NCBI GenBank assembly: GCA_034435395.1
Contig: DAOTXK010000033.1
Coordinates: forward strand, 1 to 15,192
Origin: DAOTXK01 sp034435395
GTDB lineage: Bacteria; Chloroflexota; Anaerolineae; Aggregatilineales; Ch27
Direction of reading: 5' to 3'
Length of the DNA: 15,192 nucleotides
Made by a program: the position numbers and the translations under genes. Below are positions 5,489 to 12,176 of this stretch, in pieces. The notes below the pieces were generated by a model. It did not search any database, was not told where the DNA came from, and saw only the letters and a program-made list of their open reading frames with translations. Each line of letters opens with the position of its first letter. Position 1 is the stretch's first letter.

Positions 5489-6634
5489 CTACAGCAGTTC
5501 CCACGGCGCGCCGCGCCCGGTTCCCTCCAGGCTCGCCAGCAGGGCCTCGCCGTCATCCGGATAAACATCCGCCCAGGCACGGATCAGCCCGAAACAACCG
5601 GCCATCATCATGTCGCCATAAGGCACCGCAAAATAAACCGGATGCGCCGACGTCCGCAACAGGTTGCGTCGCGGCCCGGTCACGGCCAGGAAATCGAGCA
5701 CGAGCGGCTCCCGGTCATAAACCAGTGCACCATGCCCATGATCGCCAAACACCTCCTCATGGCTCAGGGTGGAATCAGCCAGCGCGCCGATCAGGGCGTC
5801 CAGTTTGGCGGTGTCCAGCAGGCCGGTGTGGTGCTCAAAAACACCTTCGATGCCTCCCGGCCCCAGCCGGAAAGCCAGCGTGTGAAAGTTGCCGACATTG
5901 GCGATCAGGACGCGGGCACGCTCGCTGACGCGAGGGTCCAGCGTCGTGCCCAGCACGGCGGCAGGGGCGGTGTCCATCACCATCAGCGGCAGGCCATCCG
6001 GCATGCCCGTCGCGGCGGCGCTGGCGACGACGGCCCGCAGCCGGGTCATGATGGCCGGGATTTGACCGGCCGGGAAGGCGAAGGCCGACAGCCGGTTCTG
6101 GGCGCGGATACGTTCGTCCAGGTAGTTGAAGCGGAACTGCCGGTCGGAGACCTCAGGTGGCGCTGCGCCATGATCAAACACGGCCACCGCCACCCCATCC
6201 ACCGCCAGTTCATGGCCAAACGCGCCAAAGGCCGTGGCGATCTGGTGGTAGTCAAAATCATGCAGGGACAGGGGCAGCAGGTCGGAGCGACTCTTCGCCA
6301 ACCGGGCGGCTTCGTCTTCGCTCACGATCACCACCCCCATCTCCTGTACGAGGGTGAGGTTATCGTCAAAGCTGCGGGCGGCTTCCGGCGTGGCCAGGAC
6401 CTGGTAGCCTGCCGCGGCATGGTCGCGCACCGCCCAGTGACACGGCCCGCCGCCCATCGTCACCCCGGTCAGCAAGAGCGGCTGGCGACGCCTGGTGGCC
6501 TCCCTGACCGCCCTGGCTATTCTCATGGTAGGAGAGGGCATCACCAGCTTAAAGCAGTTTTCCGGGTGTAGATCGGTGTCGTACAGCAGGATGTCCTGGG
6601 TGCCGGTGCCGATGTCGACGGCCAGGATGCGCAT
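5489..6634 (-). CDS. DUF1786 family protein (ASKHA-like ATPase fold)
   Basis: A 381-residue protein that matches my recollection of the DUF1786 family, found in archaea and scattered bacteria and sometimes labelled, without proof, as pyruvate formate-lyase activating. The first strand and loop MRILAVDIGTGTQDILLYD have the phosphate-loop look of actin/Hsp70/sugar-kinase folds. A second glycine loop follows at IANVGNFHTLAF (244-255), with further conserved-looking patches MGGGPCHWAV (60-69), GDHGHGA (297-303), TGPRR (319-323) and PYGDMMMAGCFGL (338-350). No Fe-S or radical-SAM cysteine motif is present, so it is not itself a radical enzyme. The ATG at 6634 has AAAGGA about 7 nt upstream. It is divergent from metK with separate promoters, so shared SAM-related function is only a guess. 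Confidence 0.82.
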   Translation of the reverse strand: MRILAVDIGTGTQDILLYDTDLHPENCFKLVMPSPTMRIARAVREATRRRQPLLLTGVTMGGGPCHWAVRDHAAAGYQVLATPEAARSFDDNLTLVQEMGVVIVSEDEAARLAKSRSDLLPLSLHDFDYHQIATAFGAFGHELAVDGVAVAVFDHGAAPPEVSDRQFRFNYLDERIRAQNRLSAFAFPAGQIPAIMTRLRAVVASAAATGMPDGLPLMVMDTAPAAVLGTTLDPRVSERARVLIANVGNFHTLAFRLGPGGIEGVFEHHTGLLDTAKLDALIGALADSTLSHEEVFGDHGHGALVYDREPLVLDFLAVTGPRRNLLRTSAHPVYFAVPYGDMMMAGCFGLIRAWADVYPDDGEALLASLEGTGRGAPWELL

Positions 6635-6683
6635 GTGGTAGTCCTTTGGTGGCTGCGATGTCTATGAATCCGGTAGTGGGGGG

Positions 6684-6712
6684 ATGATAACCTGACTCGC
6701 GGCGGTTGGCAC
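6684..6712 (-). promoter_or_regulatory. Candidate promoter of the DUF1786 gene
   Basis: On the minus strand GTGCCA (6707-6712; 4 of 6) is followed after 17 bp by TATCAT (6684-6689; 5 of 6). Initiation near 6677 would give a leader of about 43 nt. Between this box and the metK promoter (6713-6873) I see no gene and no clear structure. Confidence 0.45.
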
Positions 6713-6873
6713 GCAGGGTTTATCCGTCCAGCAGCCTTCCCAACCTTTGAGAGGGAGTGGAGCTGGCCGACGCTGTGTTTATCATGGAGGGCCACGCCGG
6801 TCCCCCCGAGGATGGCGCAGGGGGCAGGGGTGTCGCACCGCCTCATGACCCGCCGCGCGCCAGCGCCAGGCGC

Positions 6874-6902
6874 TTGACACCCACCCCGGCCCATGGTAAC
6901 AT
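6874..6902 (+). promoter_or_regulatory. Sigma-70 type promoter of metK
   Basis: A perfect -35 box TTGACA (6874-6879) is followed after 17 bp by TAACAT (6897-6902; 4 of 6). Initiation near 6909 lies just upstream of the riboswitch, as expected for a riboswitch leader. Confidence 0.7.
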
Positions 6903-6935
6903 CGCCCTCGCGTGTGCGAATGGCACACCGAAATA

Positions 6936-7058
6936 CCATCAGTCATCCAGAGCGGCGGAGGGACCGGCCCGGTGAAGCCGCGGCAACCTCTGACCCGATA
7001 AAGGGTTGGGAAGGTGCCAATTCCGGCAGGGAGGATTACCTACCCTGGCAGATGATGG
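6936..7058 (+). ncRNA. SAM-I (S-box) riboswitch of metK
   Basis: This leader RNA binds S-adenosylmethionine and lowers expression of the downstream SAM synthetase gene when SAM is plentiful. The core signatures are all present in order: GAGGGAC (6958-6964), GGCCC and GTGAAGCC (6966-6979), GGCAACC (6982-6988), GGTGCCAATTCC (7013-7024). Helix P1 forms between 6936-6949 and GATGATGG (7051-7058) with one bulge; a P3 stem GACCC/GGGTT and a P4 stem CAGGG/CCCTG are visible. The element is followed directly by an intrinsic terminator, the usual S-box arrangement for transcriptional control. Confidence 0.95.
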
Positions 7059-7074
7059 ATAACTGCCTGCATGT

Positions 7075-7110
7075 AACGCCTCTTGCCTGCCGCAAGGGGC
7101 GTTGTTTTGT
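7075..7110 (+). terminator. Riboswitch-controlled intrinsic terminator
   Basis: AACGCCTCTTGC (7075-7086) pairs with GCAAGGGGCGTT (7092-7103) in 12 pairs including one G-U, with a CTGCC loop, followed by GTTTTGT. It lies 16 nt after the 3' strand of P1 and about 37 nt before the metK start. An antiterminator would have to use the P1 3' strand and the left arm; I could not single out one convincing pairing. Confidence 0.88.
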
Positions 7111-7146
7111 CCCACGCCCTGGAAAACCACCAAAAGGAGCAGCCCT

Positions 7147-8364
7147 GTGAGCGGCAACATCACCTTTATGACATCGCCCAGGTTCTTTTTCACCTCGGAG
7201 AGCGTGACCGAAGGTCATCCGGACAAAATGTGTGACCAGATTTCGGATGCGGTGCTGGATGAAATCCTGAAGGACGACCCGATGGCGCGGGTGGCCTGCG
7301 AGACGGCGGTCACCACCGGCCTGGTGGTGGTGATGGGTGAGATCACCACCACCACGTATGTCGATATTGCCACCATTGTCCGCGATGTGGTGCGCGATAT
7401 CGGCTATACCCGCGCCAAGTATGGGTTTGACGCCGATACCTGCGGCGTGGTCGTCTCCATCAAGGAACAGAGCGGCGATATTGCGATGGGCGTGGATAAG
7501 GCCCTTGAGGCCAAAACCGGCGAGATGACCGAAGAAGCCATCGAGGCGCTGGGGGCTGGCGATCAGGGCATGATGATCGGCTTTGCCTGCAATGAAACGC
7601 CTGAACTCATGCCGCTGACCATCAGCCTGGCCCATAAGCTGACCCGCCGTCTGGCCGAAGTGCGCCGCAATGACCTGCTGGATTATCTGCGGCCCGATGG
7701 CAAGAGTCAGGTCACGGTTCAGTACGAGCGTGGCGTGCCCAAGCGGGTGGATACCGTGGTGGTCAGCACCCAGCACGCGCCGGATGTCTCTCAAGAGCAG
7801 ATTCGGGCGGACGTGATCGAGCATGTGATCAACGCCGTGGTGCCGATGGAACTGCTGGATGACAGGACGCGCATTTTTGTGAACCCCACCGGGCGGTTTG
7901 TGACCGGCGGCCCGCTGGGCGACTCCGGCATGACCGGGCGCAAGATCATCGTGGATACCTATGGCGGTGTGGCCCGGCACGGCGGCGGGGCTTTCAGCGG
8001 CAAGGATGCCACCAAGGTCGACCGGTCGGCGAGTTATATGGCCCGTTATATTGCCAAGAATGTGGTTGCGGCGGGCCTGGCCGACCGGTTCGAGTTGCAG
8101 GTGAGTTACGCCATCGGCGTCGCTCACCCCACCAGCCTGGCGGTGGAGACATTCGGCACCGGTCGGGTCAGCGACGAGACGATTGAGGCGTTGATCCGCC
8201 AGCACTTCGACATGCGGCCGGCGGCGATCATTCGTCATCTGGACCTGCGCAAGCCGGTTTTCCGCCAGGTGGCGGCTTACGGGCACTTTGGCCGCGATGA
8301 CCTCGATGTCACCTGGGAACGCACCGACAAGGCCGATCTGTTGCGTCGGGAGGCGGGTCTGTAG
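7147..8364 (+). CDS. metK: S-adenosylmethionine synthetase
   Basis: A 405-residue enzyme, near the usual 380-400, making SAM from methionine and ATP with release of phosphate and diphosphate; a cytosolic tetramer in known cases. Diagnostic motifs: FTSESVTEGHPDKMCD (15-30, catalytic H24 and metal-binding D26), GAGDQG (136-141), VDTYGG (269-274) and the phosphate-binding GGGAFSGKD (279-287), then KVDRSASYMAR (290-300) and SYAIG (320-324). The GTG at 7147 is taken as start because AAGGAG (7134-7139) lies 7 nt upstream; an ATG at 7168 has no such site. The N-terminus is a few residues longer than usual. It is controlled by a SAM-I riboswitch and terminator in its leader, and ends at a strong intrinsic terminator. 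It is transcribed divergently from the DUF1786 gene. Confidence 0.98.
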   Translation: MSGNITFMTSPRFFFTSESVTEGHPDKMCDQISDAVLDEILKDDPMARVACETAVTTGLVVVMGEITTTTYVDIATIVRDVVRDIGYTRAKYGFDADTCGVVVSIKEQSGDIAMGVDKALEAKTGEMTEEAIEALGAGDQGMMIGFACNETPELMPLTISLAHKLTRRLAEVRRNDLLDYLRPDGKSQVTVQYERGVPKRVDTVVVSTQHAPDVSQEQIRADVIEHVINAVVPMELLDDRTRIFVNPTGRFVTGGPLGDSGMTGRKIIVDTYGGVARHGGGAFSGKDATKVDRSASYMARYIAKNVVAAGLADRFELQVSYAIGVAHPTSLAVETFGTGRVSDETIEALIRQHFDMRPAAIIRHLDLRKPVFRQVAAYGHFGRDDLDVTWERTDKADLLRREAGL

Positions 8365-8407
8365 CGGGCGCGGCTGGACACCTGTCGTTTTGAAGCTGGG
8401 GAACTCA

Positions 8408-8445
8408 AACCGCCTCGCTGCCATGAGCGAGACGGTTGTTTTATT
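8408..8445 (+). terminator. Intrinsic terminator of metK
   Basis: AACCG (8408-8412) and CTCGCT (8414-8419) pair with AGCGAG (8426-8431) and CGGTT (8433-8437), with one C/A mismatch and a 6-nt loop, followed by GTTTTATT (8438-8445). It starts 44 nt after the metK stop. The T-run overlaps the last codon and stop of the convergent kinase-like gene. On the minus strand only a short T-run follows, so it works best for metK. Confidence 0.85.
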
Positions 8446-9568
8446 GCATGCTGTCAGTGGAGGCGCGTATGGGCAGTTTGAAGCTGAAGGTGCTGCCGAT
8501 GCCCTCCTCGCTCTCGAACCAGATTCGACCGCCCATCGCTTCGATCTCGGCTTTGGACAGGTAAAGACTCAGGCCATAGCCATCGACGCCGATGATCTGC
8601 GGCTGGCGCGCGCGCTGGAACGGCTGGAAGACGCGGTCCTGATCGCTTTCGCGGATGCCATACCCCTGGTCGATAACGTCGATCTGCACGCTTTGACTGG
8701 TCACGTCCTCGTAGGCGGCCAGCTCGATGGGGGTTTTCGGGGGGCTGTAGCAGGCCGCGTTGCGCAGGAGGTCGCGCAGGATATTGGATAGATGGGCGGG
8801 CGAGGCGTAGACTATCAGGTGGTCTGGCACATTCACCAGCAGCCGATCGCGGAAGTCGCCGCCGCCCATATCCGGGTCGGCGATGGCTTCATCGCTCAGT
8901 TCTTCCAGGAAGTCTTCGATGAAGTCGGTGAGCCGGATGGGCCGCCGGGCCTCCCGGACCTGCCGGGTCAGCGCACCGATACGGATGGTTTCCAGGCGGT
9001 GCAGCAGATCCATGAGGTTTTGCAGGCGCAGCATGTGCGTGGCGATGATGCCCGTAAAGCCGAGTATGCGATGGGCAAAGGCCTGCACCTCCGGGTTGTC
9101 CTCGGTTTTCTGGAGCAGTTGTTTGACCAGCTCGGCGTGGCCGCGGGTGGCGGATATGGACATGCGCGCCTCGTTGCGGAACGTGGTCATGAGTTCGGTC
9201 AGCGCCTGCCAGTCGGGCTGATCCAGGGTGAGCATGGTGAAGACGGCCCCGCTGGCCCCGTATACCGACGTGATCCAGCAGGGGGTGTAAGCGCCGGAGA
9301 AGTAGGTGTGAAACCGGATCGGCATGGGAGAGTGCAACGCTTGCTCGCGCAGTTCATCGGCCTGGGGACCGCTCTCCCGGGGGCCGTCCAGCAGCAGGGC
9401 CATCGCCGGCCAGCCTTCGCTGCGGATCAACATCAGGTTAGCGCCCAGGATGGAACGGGCCGCCAGGTTGTCCAATACCAGTTCTCCCGCCGCATCAAAG
9501 ACCAGGAGACCTTGCCCCAGGCTGTCGATTAGCGCGCGGTAGTCAAGTTGTGGGGACAGCTCAACCAT
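8441..9568 (-). CDS. Histidine-kinase-like sensor with Asn in place of the phospho-acceptor His
   Basis: A 375-residue soluble protein with no membrane helix. Residues 10-115 look like a PAS-type sensor domain. The dimerisation helix at 127-148 aligns residue for residue with the common H-box (SHELRTPL... becomes RNEARMSI, then the usual RG.AEL follows), placing N132 where the phosphorylated His belongs; the codon is AAC at 9173-9175. The ATP-binding domain looks intact: N-box LRNAACYSP with N270, G1 box DQGYGI (300-305), F-box VFQPFQR, and G2 box DGYGLSL (329-335). It may therefore bind ATP but should not autophosphorylate at the canonical site; a partner-controlling or allosteric role is possible. 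No response regulator is nearby. The ATG at 9568 has GGAGG 4 nt upstream. It is divergent from the MoxR operon and convergent with metK. Confidence 0.88.
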   Translation of the reverse strand: MVELSPQLDYRALIDSLGQGLLVFDAAGELVLDNLAARSILGANLMLIRSEGWPAMALLLDGPRESGPQADELREQALHSPMPIRFHTYFSGAYTPCWITSVYGASGAVFTMLTLDQPDWQALTELMTTFRNEARMSISATRGHAELVKQLLQKTEDNPEVQAFAHRILGFTGIIATHMLRLQNLMDLLHRLETIRIGALTRQVREARRPIRLTDFIEDFLEELSDEAIADPDMGGGDFRDRLLVNVPDHLIVYASPAHLSNILRDLLRNAACYSPPKTPIELAAYEDVTSQSVQIDVIDQGYGIRESDQDRVFQPFQRARQPQIIGVDGYGLSLYLSKAEIEAMGGRIWFESEEGIGSTFSFKLPIRASTDSMQ

Positions 9569-9593
9569 GTTTCCTCCGTGCCGGTACGGTTGT

Positions 9594-9623
9594 ATTATCC
9601 TGGCACAATGATGGCTAAAGCAA
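9594..9623 (-). promoter_or_regulatory. Candidate promoter of the kinase-like gene
   Basis: On the minus strand TTGCTT (9618-9623; 3 of 6) and GATAAT (9594-9599; 5 of 6) are 18 bp apart, placing initiation about 20 nt before the ATG at 9568. Confidence 0.35.
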
Positions 9624-9783
9624 CCGCTGATGCTGACCCTCAGCAGGCCAGATTGTTAGAAAGTTGTTAATGCCTGGCGGTTGGCCGCGCTCCCATATCC
9701 CCGCGCGCCTGGCTGGCCGAGAAACCGTGTTGCCTGTCCAATCACGGTGTGGGACTGCTGGACCATGGCATGGGCCGGTGGGT

Positions 9784-9812
9784 TGGGCAGGGGCGTCTAG
9801 TAAGGTTATACT
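9784..9812 (+). promoter_or_regulatory. Candidate promoter of the MoxR operon
   Basis: TGGGCA (9784-9789; 4 of 6) is followed after 17 bp by TATACT (9807-9812; 5 of 6). Initiation near 9819 gives a leader of about 52 nt before the ATG at 9871. The rest of the 302-bp gap to the kinase-like gene (9624-9783) shows no gene or clear structure. Confidence 0.45.
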
Positions 9813-9870
9813 CTCGGCTCAGAATCCACGCAACAGCCGGGCCTGTGAAGGCCCTCACGAAGGGATCGCC

Positions 9871-10806
9871 ATGATTACAGAGACCGCCCGGCGCATTCGT
9901 GAGAATGTGCAGCGGGTGATCGTTGGCAAGGCGCATGTCATTGACCTGGTATTAGCCGCCATTCTGAGCGAAGGACATATTTTGCTGGAAGATGTGCCGG
10001 GCACGGGCAAAACCACCCTGGCCAAGGCCATGGCGACTTCGCTCGGCTGTGAGTTCCGGCGGATCCAGTTCACGCCGGACCTGCTCCCCAGCGACGTGAC
10101 CGGCATCAGTTACTTCAACCAGAAGGCTCAGGAATTTGAATTCCGTCCCGGTCCGATTCTGAGCCAGATCGTGCTGGCCGATGAGATCAACCGGGCCACG
10201 CCGCGCACCCAGAGCGCGCTGCTGGAGGCCATGCAGGAACGGCAGATCACGGTGGATCGGGAGACCCGCTACCTGCCCCGTCCTTTCCTGGTCATTGCCA
10301 CTCAGAACCCGGTTGAATTGGAAGGCACCTTCCCGCTGCCAGAAGCCCAGATCGACCGCTTTTTGATGCGCATTGATATCGGTTATCCGACGGTGGAGGA
10401 AGAAAACGACATTCTGAGGCGCTTCCGTCTGGAGGACCCGCTGGAGACGCTGTCGGCAGTGACCGATCCGGAGGCCGTCCGCCGGATGATAGCAGCCGTG
10501 CGCCATATTCGTGTCGAACAGAGCGTGCAGGAGTATATTGTCGCGGTGGCGCGGACGACGCGCGAGCATCATGAGGTTGATCTGGGGGCCAGCCCCCGCG
10601 CCACGATGGCGCTTTACCGCACCAGTCAGGCCTGGGCAGCCATCGCCGGACGGGACTTCGTGCTGCCCGATGACGTGAAATTCCTGGCCCCGTATGTGCT
10701 GACCCACCGCCTCATGCTCAGCCCGCAGATGCGGCTGCGCGGGCGCAAACCGGATGAGATCGTGGCCGACATCGTCAACACGGTGCCGATTCCTGTGGAA
10801 GTGTAG
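9871..10806 (+). CDS. MoxR-family AAA+ ATPase
   Basis: A 311-residue AAA+ ATPase, normal length for MoxR proteins, which act as chaperone-like factors that mature or insert cofactors into partner complexes, often together with von-Willebrand-type proteins. Walker A DVPGTGKTT has G44, G46, K47 and T48; Walker B IVLADEINR has D104/E105; sensor 1 is ATQN (143-146); GTFPLPEAQIDRF (152-164) is a MoxR signature; and SPRATMALYR marks the sensor 2 region. The ATG at 9871 has AAGGGA (9860-9865) about 5 nt upstream; the frame is open to 9664, but the promoter at 9784-9812 lies inside that extension. It is the first gene of a tight operon: DUF58 starts 2 nt after its stop codon. Its substrate is unknown; the operon context points to a membrane or envelope partner. 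Confidence 0.95.
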   Translation: MITETARRIRENVQRVIVGKAHVIDLVLAAILSEGHILLEDVPGTGKTTLAKAMATSLGCEFRRIQFTPDLLPSDVTGISYFNQKAQEFEFRPGPILSQIVLADEINRATPRTQSALLEAMQERQITVDRETRYLPRPFLVIATQNPVELEGTFPLPEAQIDRFLMRIDIGYPTVEEENDILRRFRLEDPLETLSAVTDPEAVRRMIAAVRHIRVEQSVQEYIVAVARTTREHHEVDLGASPRATMALYRTSQAWAAIAGRDFVLPDDVKFLAPYVLTHRLMLSPQMRLRGRKPDEIVADIVNTVPIPVEV

Positions 10807-10808
10807 CC

Positions 10809-12176
10809 GTGGCCCTGTTTGATTTTGAGGCAGCCGAGCGCGAGTTGCTGTCCAGCGGGCGGCGCGTCACGCCCAGCGACGCGGTTCGCAGTCTGCTCGA
10901 TCATCGCTGGGTGGGGATGGCACTGCTGTTGTTTGTCGTGGGGGCTTTGCTGCGTAATACGGCCCTGGTAACGATGACCGGCTTCATGCTGGTGGTGGTC
11001 GGCTTTTCCTGGCTGTGGAGCCGCCGGGCGTTGGAAGATGTGCATTATTATCGGCGCTTCGAACACCGGCGTGTCTTCCCCGGTGAGACGATCGAGGCGC
11101 AGGTGATCGTTGAGAACCGGAAGTTCCTGCCGCTGGCGTGGATGCGCATCGAGGATGAGTGGCCCCTGGCGTTTGGCCCCACGGACGAGTCCCGGTTGCA
11201 TGAAGCACCGGGGCCGGAGGTGGGTTTTCTGACCAACACCTATACCCTGCGCTGGTATCAACGCGTGCGGCGGCGGCTGGTTTTGCTGGCCCGACAGCGA
11301 GGTATCTATCAGGTCGGCCCGGCGTATGCCCTGTCCGGCGACCCGTTCAACCTGTTTGAGCGGGGCAGTATGCTGGCTCCCCCGGAGTACCTGATCGTCT
11401 ATCCAACGATCAAAACATTGCCGGAGTTGGGCTTGCCGGCGAAAGACCCGCTGGGCGAGATCAGAGTCCACCAGCGGCTGTTTGAGGACCCCAATCGCAT
11501 CATGGGCGTGCGTGACTACCGCCCGGAGGATGATCGGCGGCATCTCCACTGGAAAGCCACCGCCCGGGTTGGCGATTTGCAGACCAAGGTATATGAGCCG
11601 ACTCGCAGCGTCAGCGTGATCTTTGGCTTGAATGTGGCGACTTTTGAGCGGCACTGGCAGGGCTGTTGGCCGGATATGCTGGAATATCTGGTCAGCACGG
11701 CGGCTTCGCTGGCCTACTGGGGGGCGTTGCAGGGTTATGCGGTGGGGGTCGTGGCCAACGGGACGCTGGCCCATGCCGACCAGCCATTTCGCGTCCTGCC
11801 CAGCCGCGACCGTAACCAGTTAACGCGGATCATGGAGACGCTGGCCGGGGTGAGTTATATCGTCACCCAGGATTTCGGCGATTTTATGATCGAGGAAAGT
11901 CCCAAACTGCCCTGGGGAGCCACGCTGGTGCTGTTAACCGCTTTTGTCAACGAATCCGTGCAGGGCATGCTCGTCCACCTGCGGGATAGCGGGCGTCGCC
12001 TGGTGCTGCTCAACCTGGGCAAAGACGCGTCGGCGGCCCTGCCCGGCATATTAACCTACCACCTGCCCATCGCCAGCGAGCCGCCGCCCGCGCCTCCAGC
12101 CGACGAGGAAGACAAAAACCTGACGCCGCGACAGCGCTTCCTGCGGGACAGCGCCCGGCGGGAGAGGCCATGGTGA
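10809..12176 (+). CDS. DUF58 (VWA-like) protein of the MoxR operon
   Basis: A 455-residue protein that usually pairs with MoxR ATPases. Two hydrophobic helices at about 34-50 and 52-70 anchor the N-terminus. A beta-rich middle follows (about 75-200), then the DUF58 signature GVRDYRPEDDRRHLHWKATAR (about 233-253) and a Rossmann-like, VWA-related C-terminal half (about 265-415). In many relatives the signature has Gly where this protein has E240; both variants occur as far as I know. The last 35 residues are Pro/Glu/Arg-rich. The start is GTG, 2 nt after the moxR stop, with GGAAG 7 nt upstream. It overlaps the next gene by 7 bp, so translational coupling is likely. The function is not established, but MoxR/DUF58 sets are associated with envelope integrity and complex assembly in other bacteria. 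Confidence 0.93.
   Translation: MALFDFEAAERELLSSGRRVTPSDAVRSLLDHRWVGMALLLFVVGALLRNTALVTMTGFMLVVVGFSWLWSRRALEDVHYYRRFEHRRVFPGETIEAQVIVENRKFLPLAWMRIEDEWPLAFGPTDESRLHEAPGPEVGFLTNTYTLRWYQRVRRRLVLLARQRGIYQVGPAYALSGDPFNLFERGSMLAPPEYLIVYPTIKTLPELGLPAKDPLGEIRVHQRLFEDPNRIMGVRDYRPEDDRRHLHWKATARVGDLQTKVYEPTRSVSVIFGLNVATFERHWQGCWPDMLEYLVSTAASLAYWGALQGYAVGVVANGTLAHADQPFRVLPSRDRNQLTRIMETLAGVSYIVTQDFGDFMIEESPKLPWGATLVLLTAFVNESVQGMLVHLRDSGRRLVLLNLGKDASAALPGILTYHLPIASEPPPAPPADEEDKNLTPRQRFLRDSARRERPW

Noticed and set aside
6757..6975. Small plus-strand open frame in the metK-DUF1786 gap
   Set aside because: It runs across the metK promoter and into the SAM-I aptamer, has no ribosome site and no family pattern.
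7036..8424. 462-codon minus-strand open frame opposite metK
   Set aside because: Antisense shadow of an unmistakable metK; it also runs through the riboswitch terminator and is full of His/Arg typical of shadow frames.
10626..11774. 382-codon minus-strand open frame opposite moxR/DUF58
   Set aside because: Shadow of two well-supported genes; Gln/His/Pro-rich composition typical of antisense frames in GC-rich DNA.
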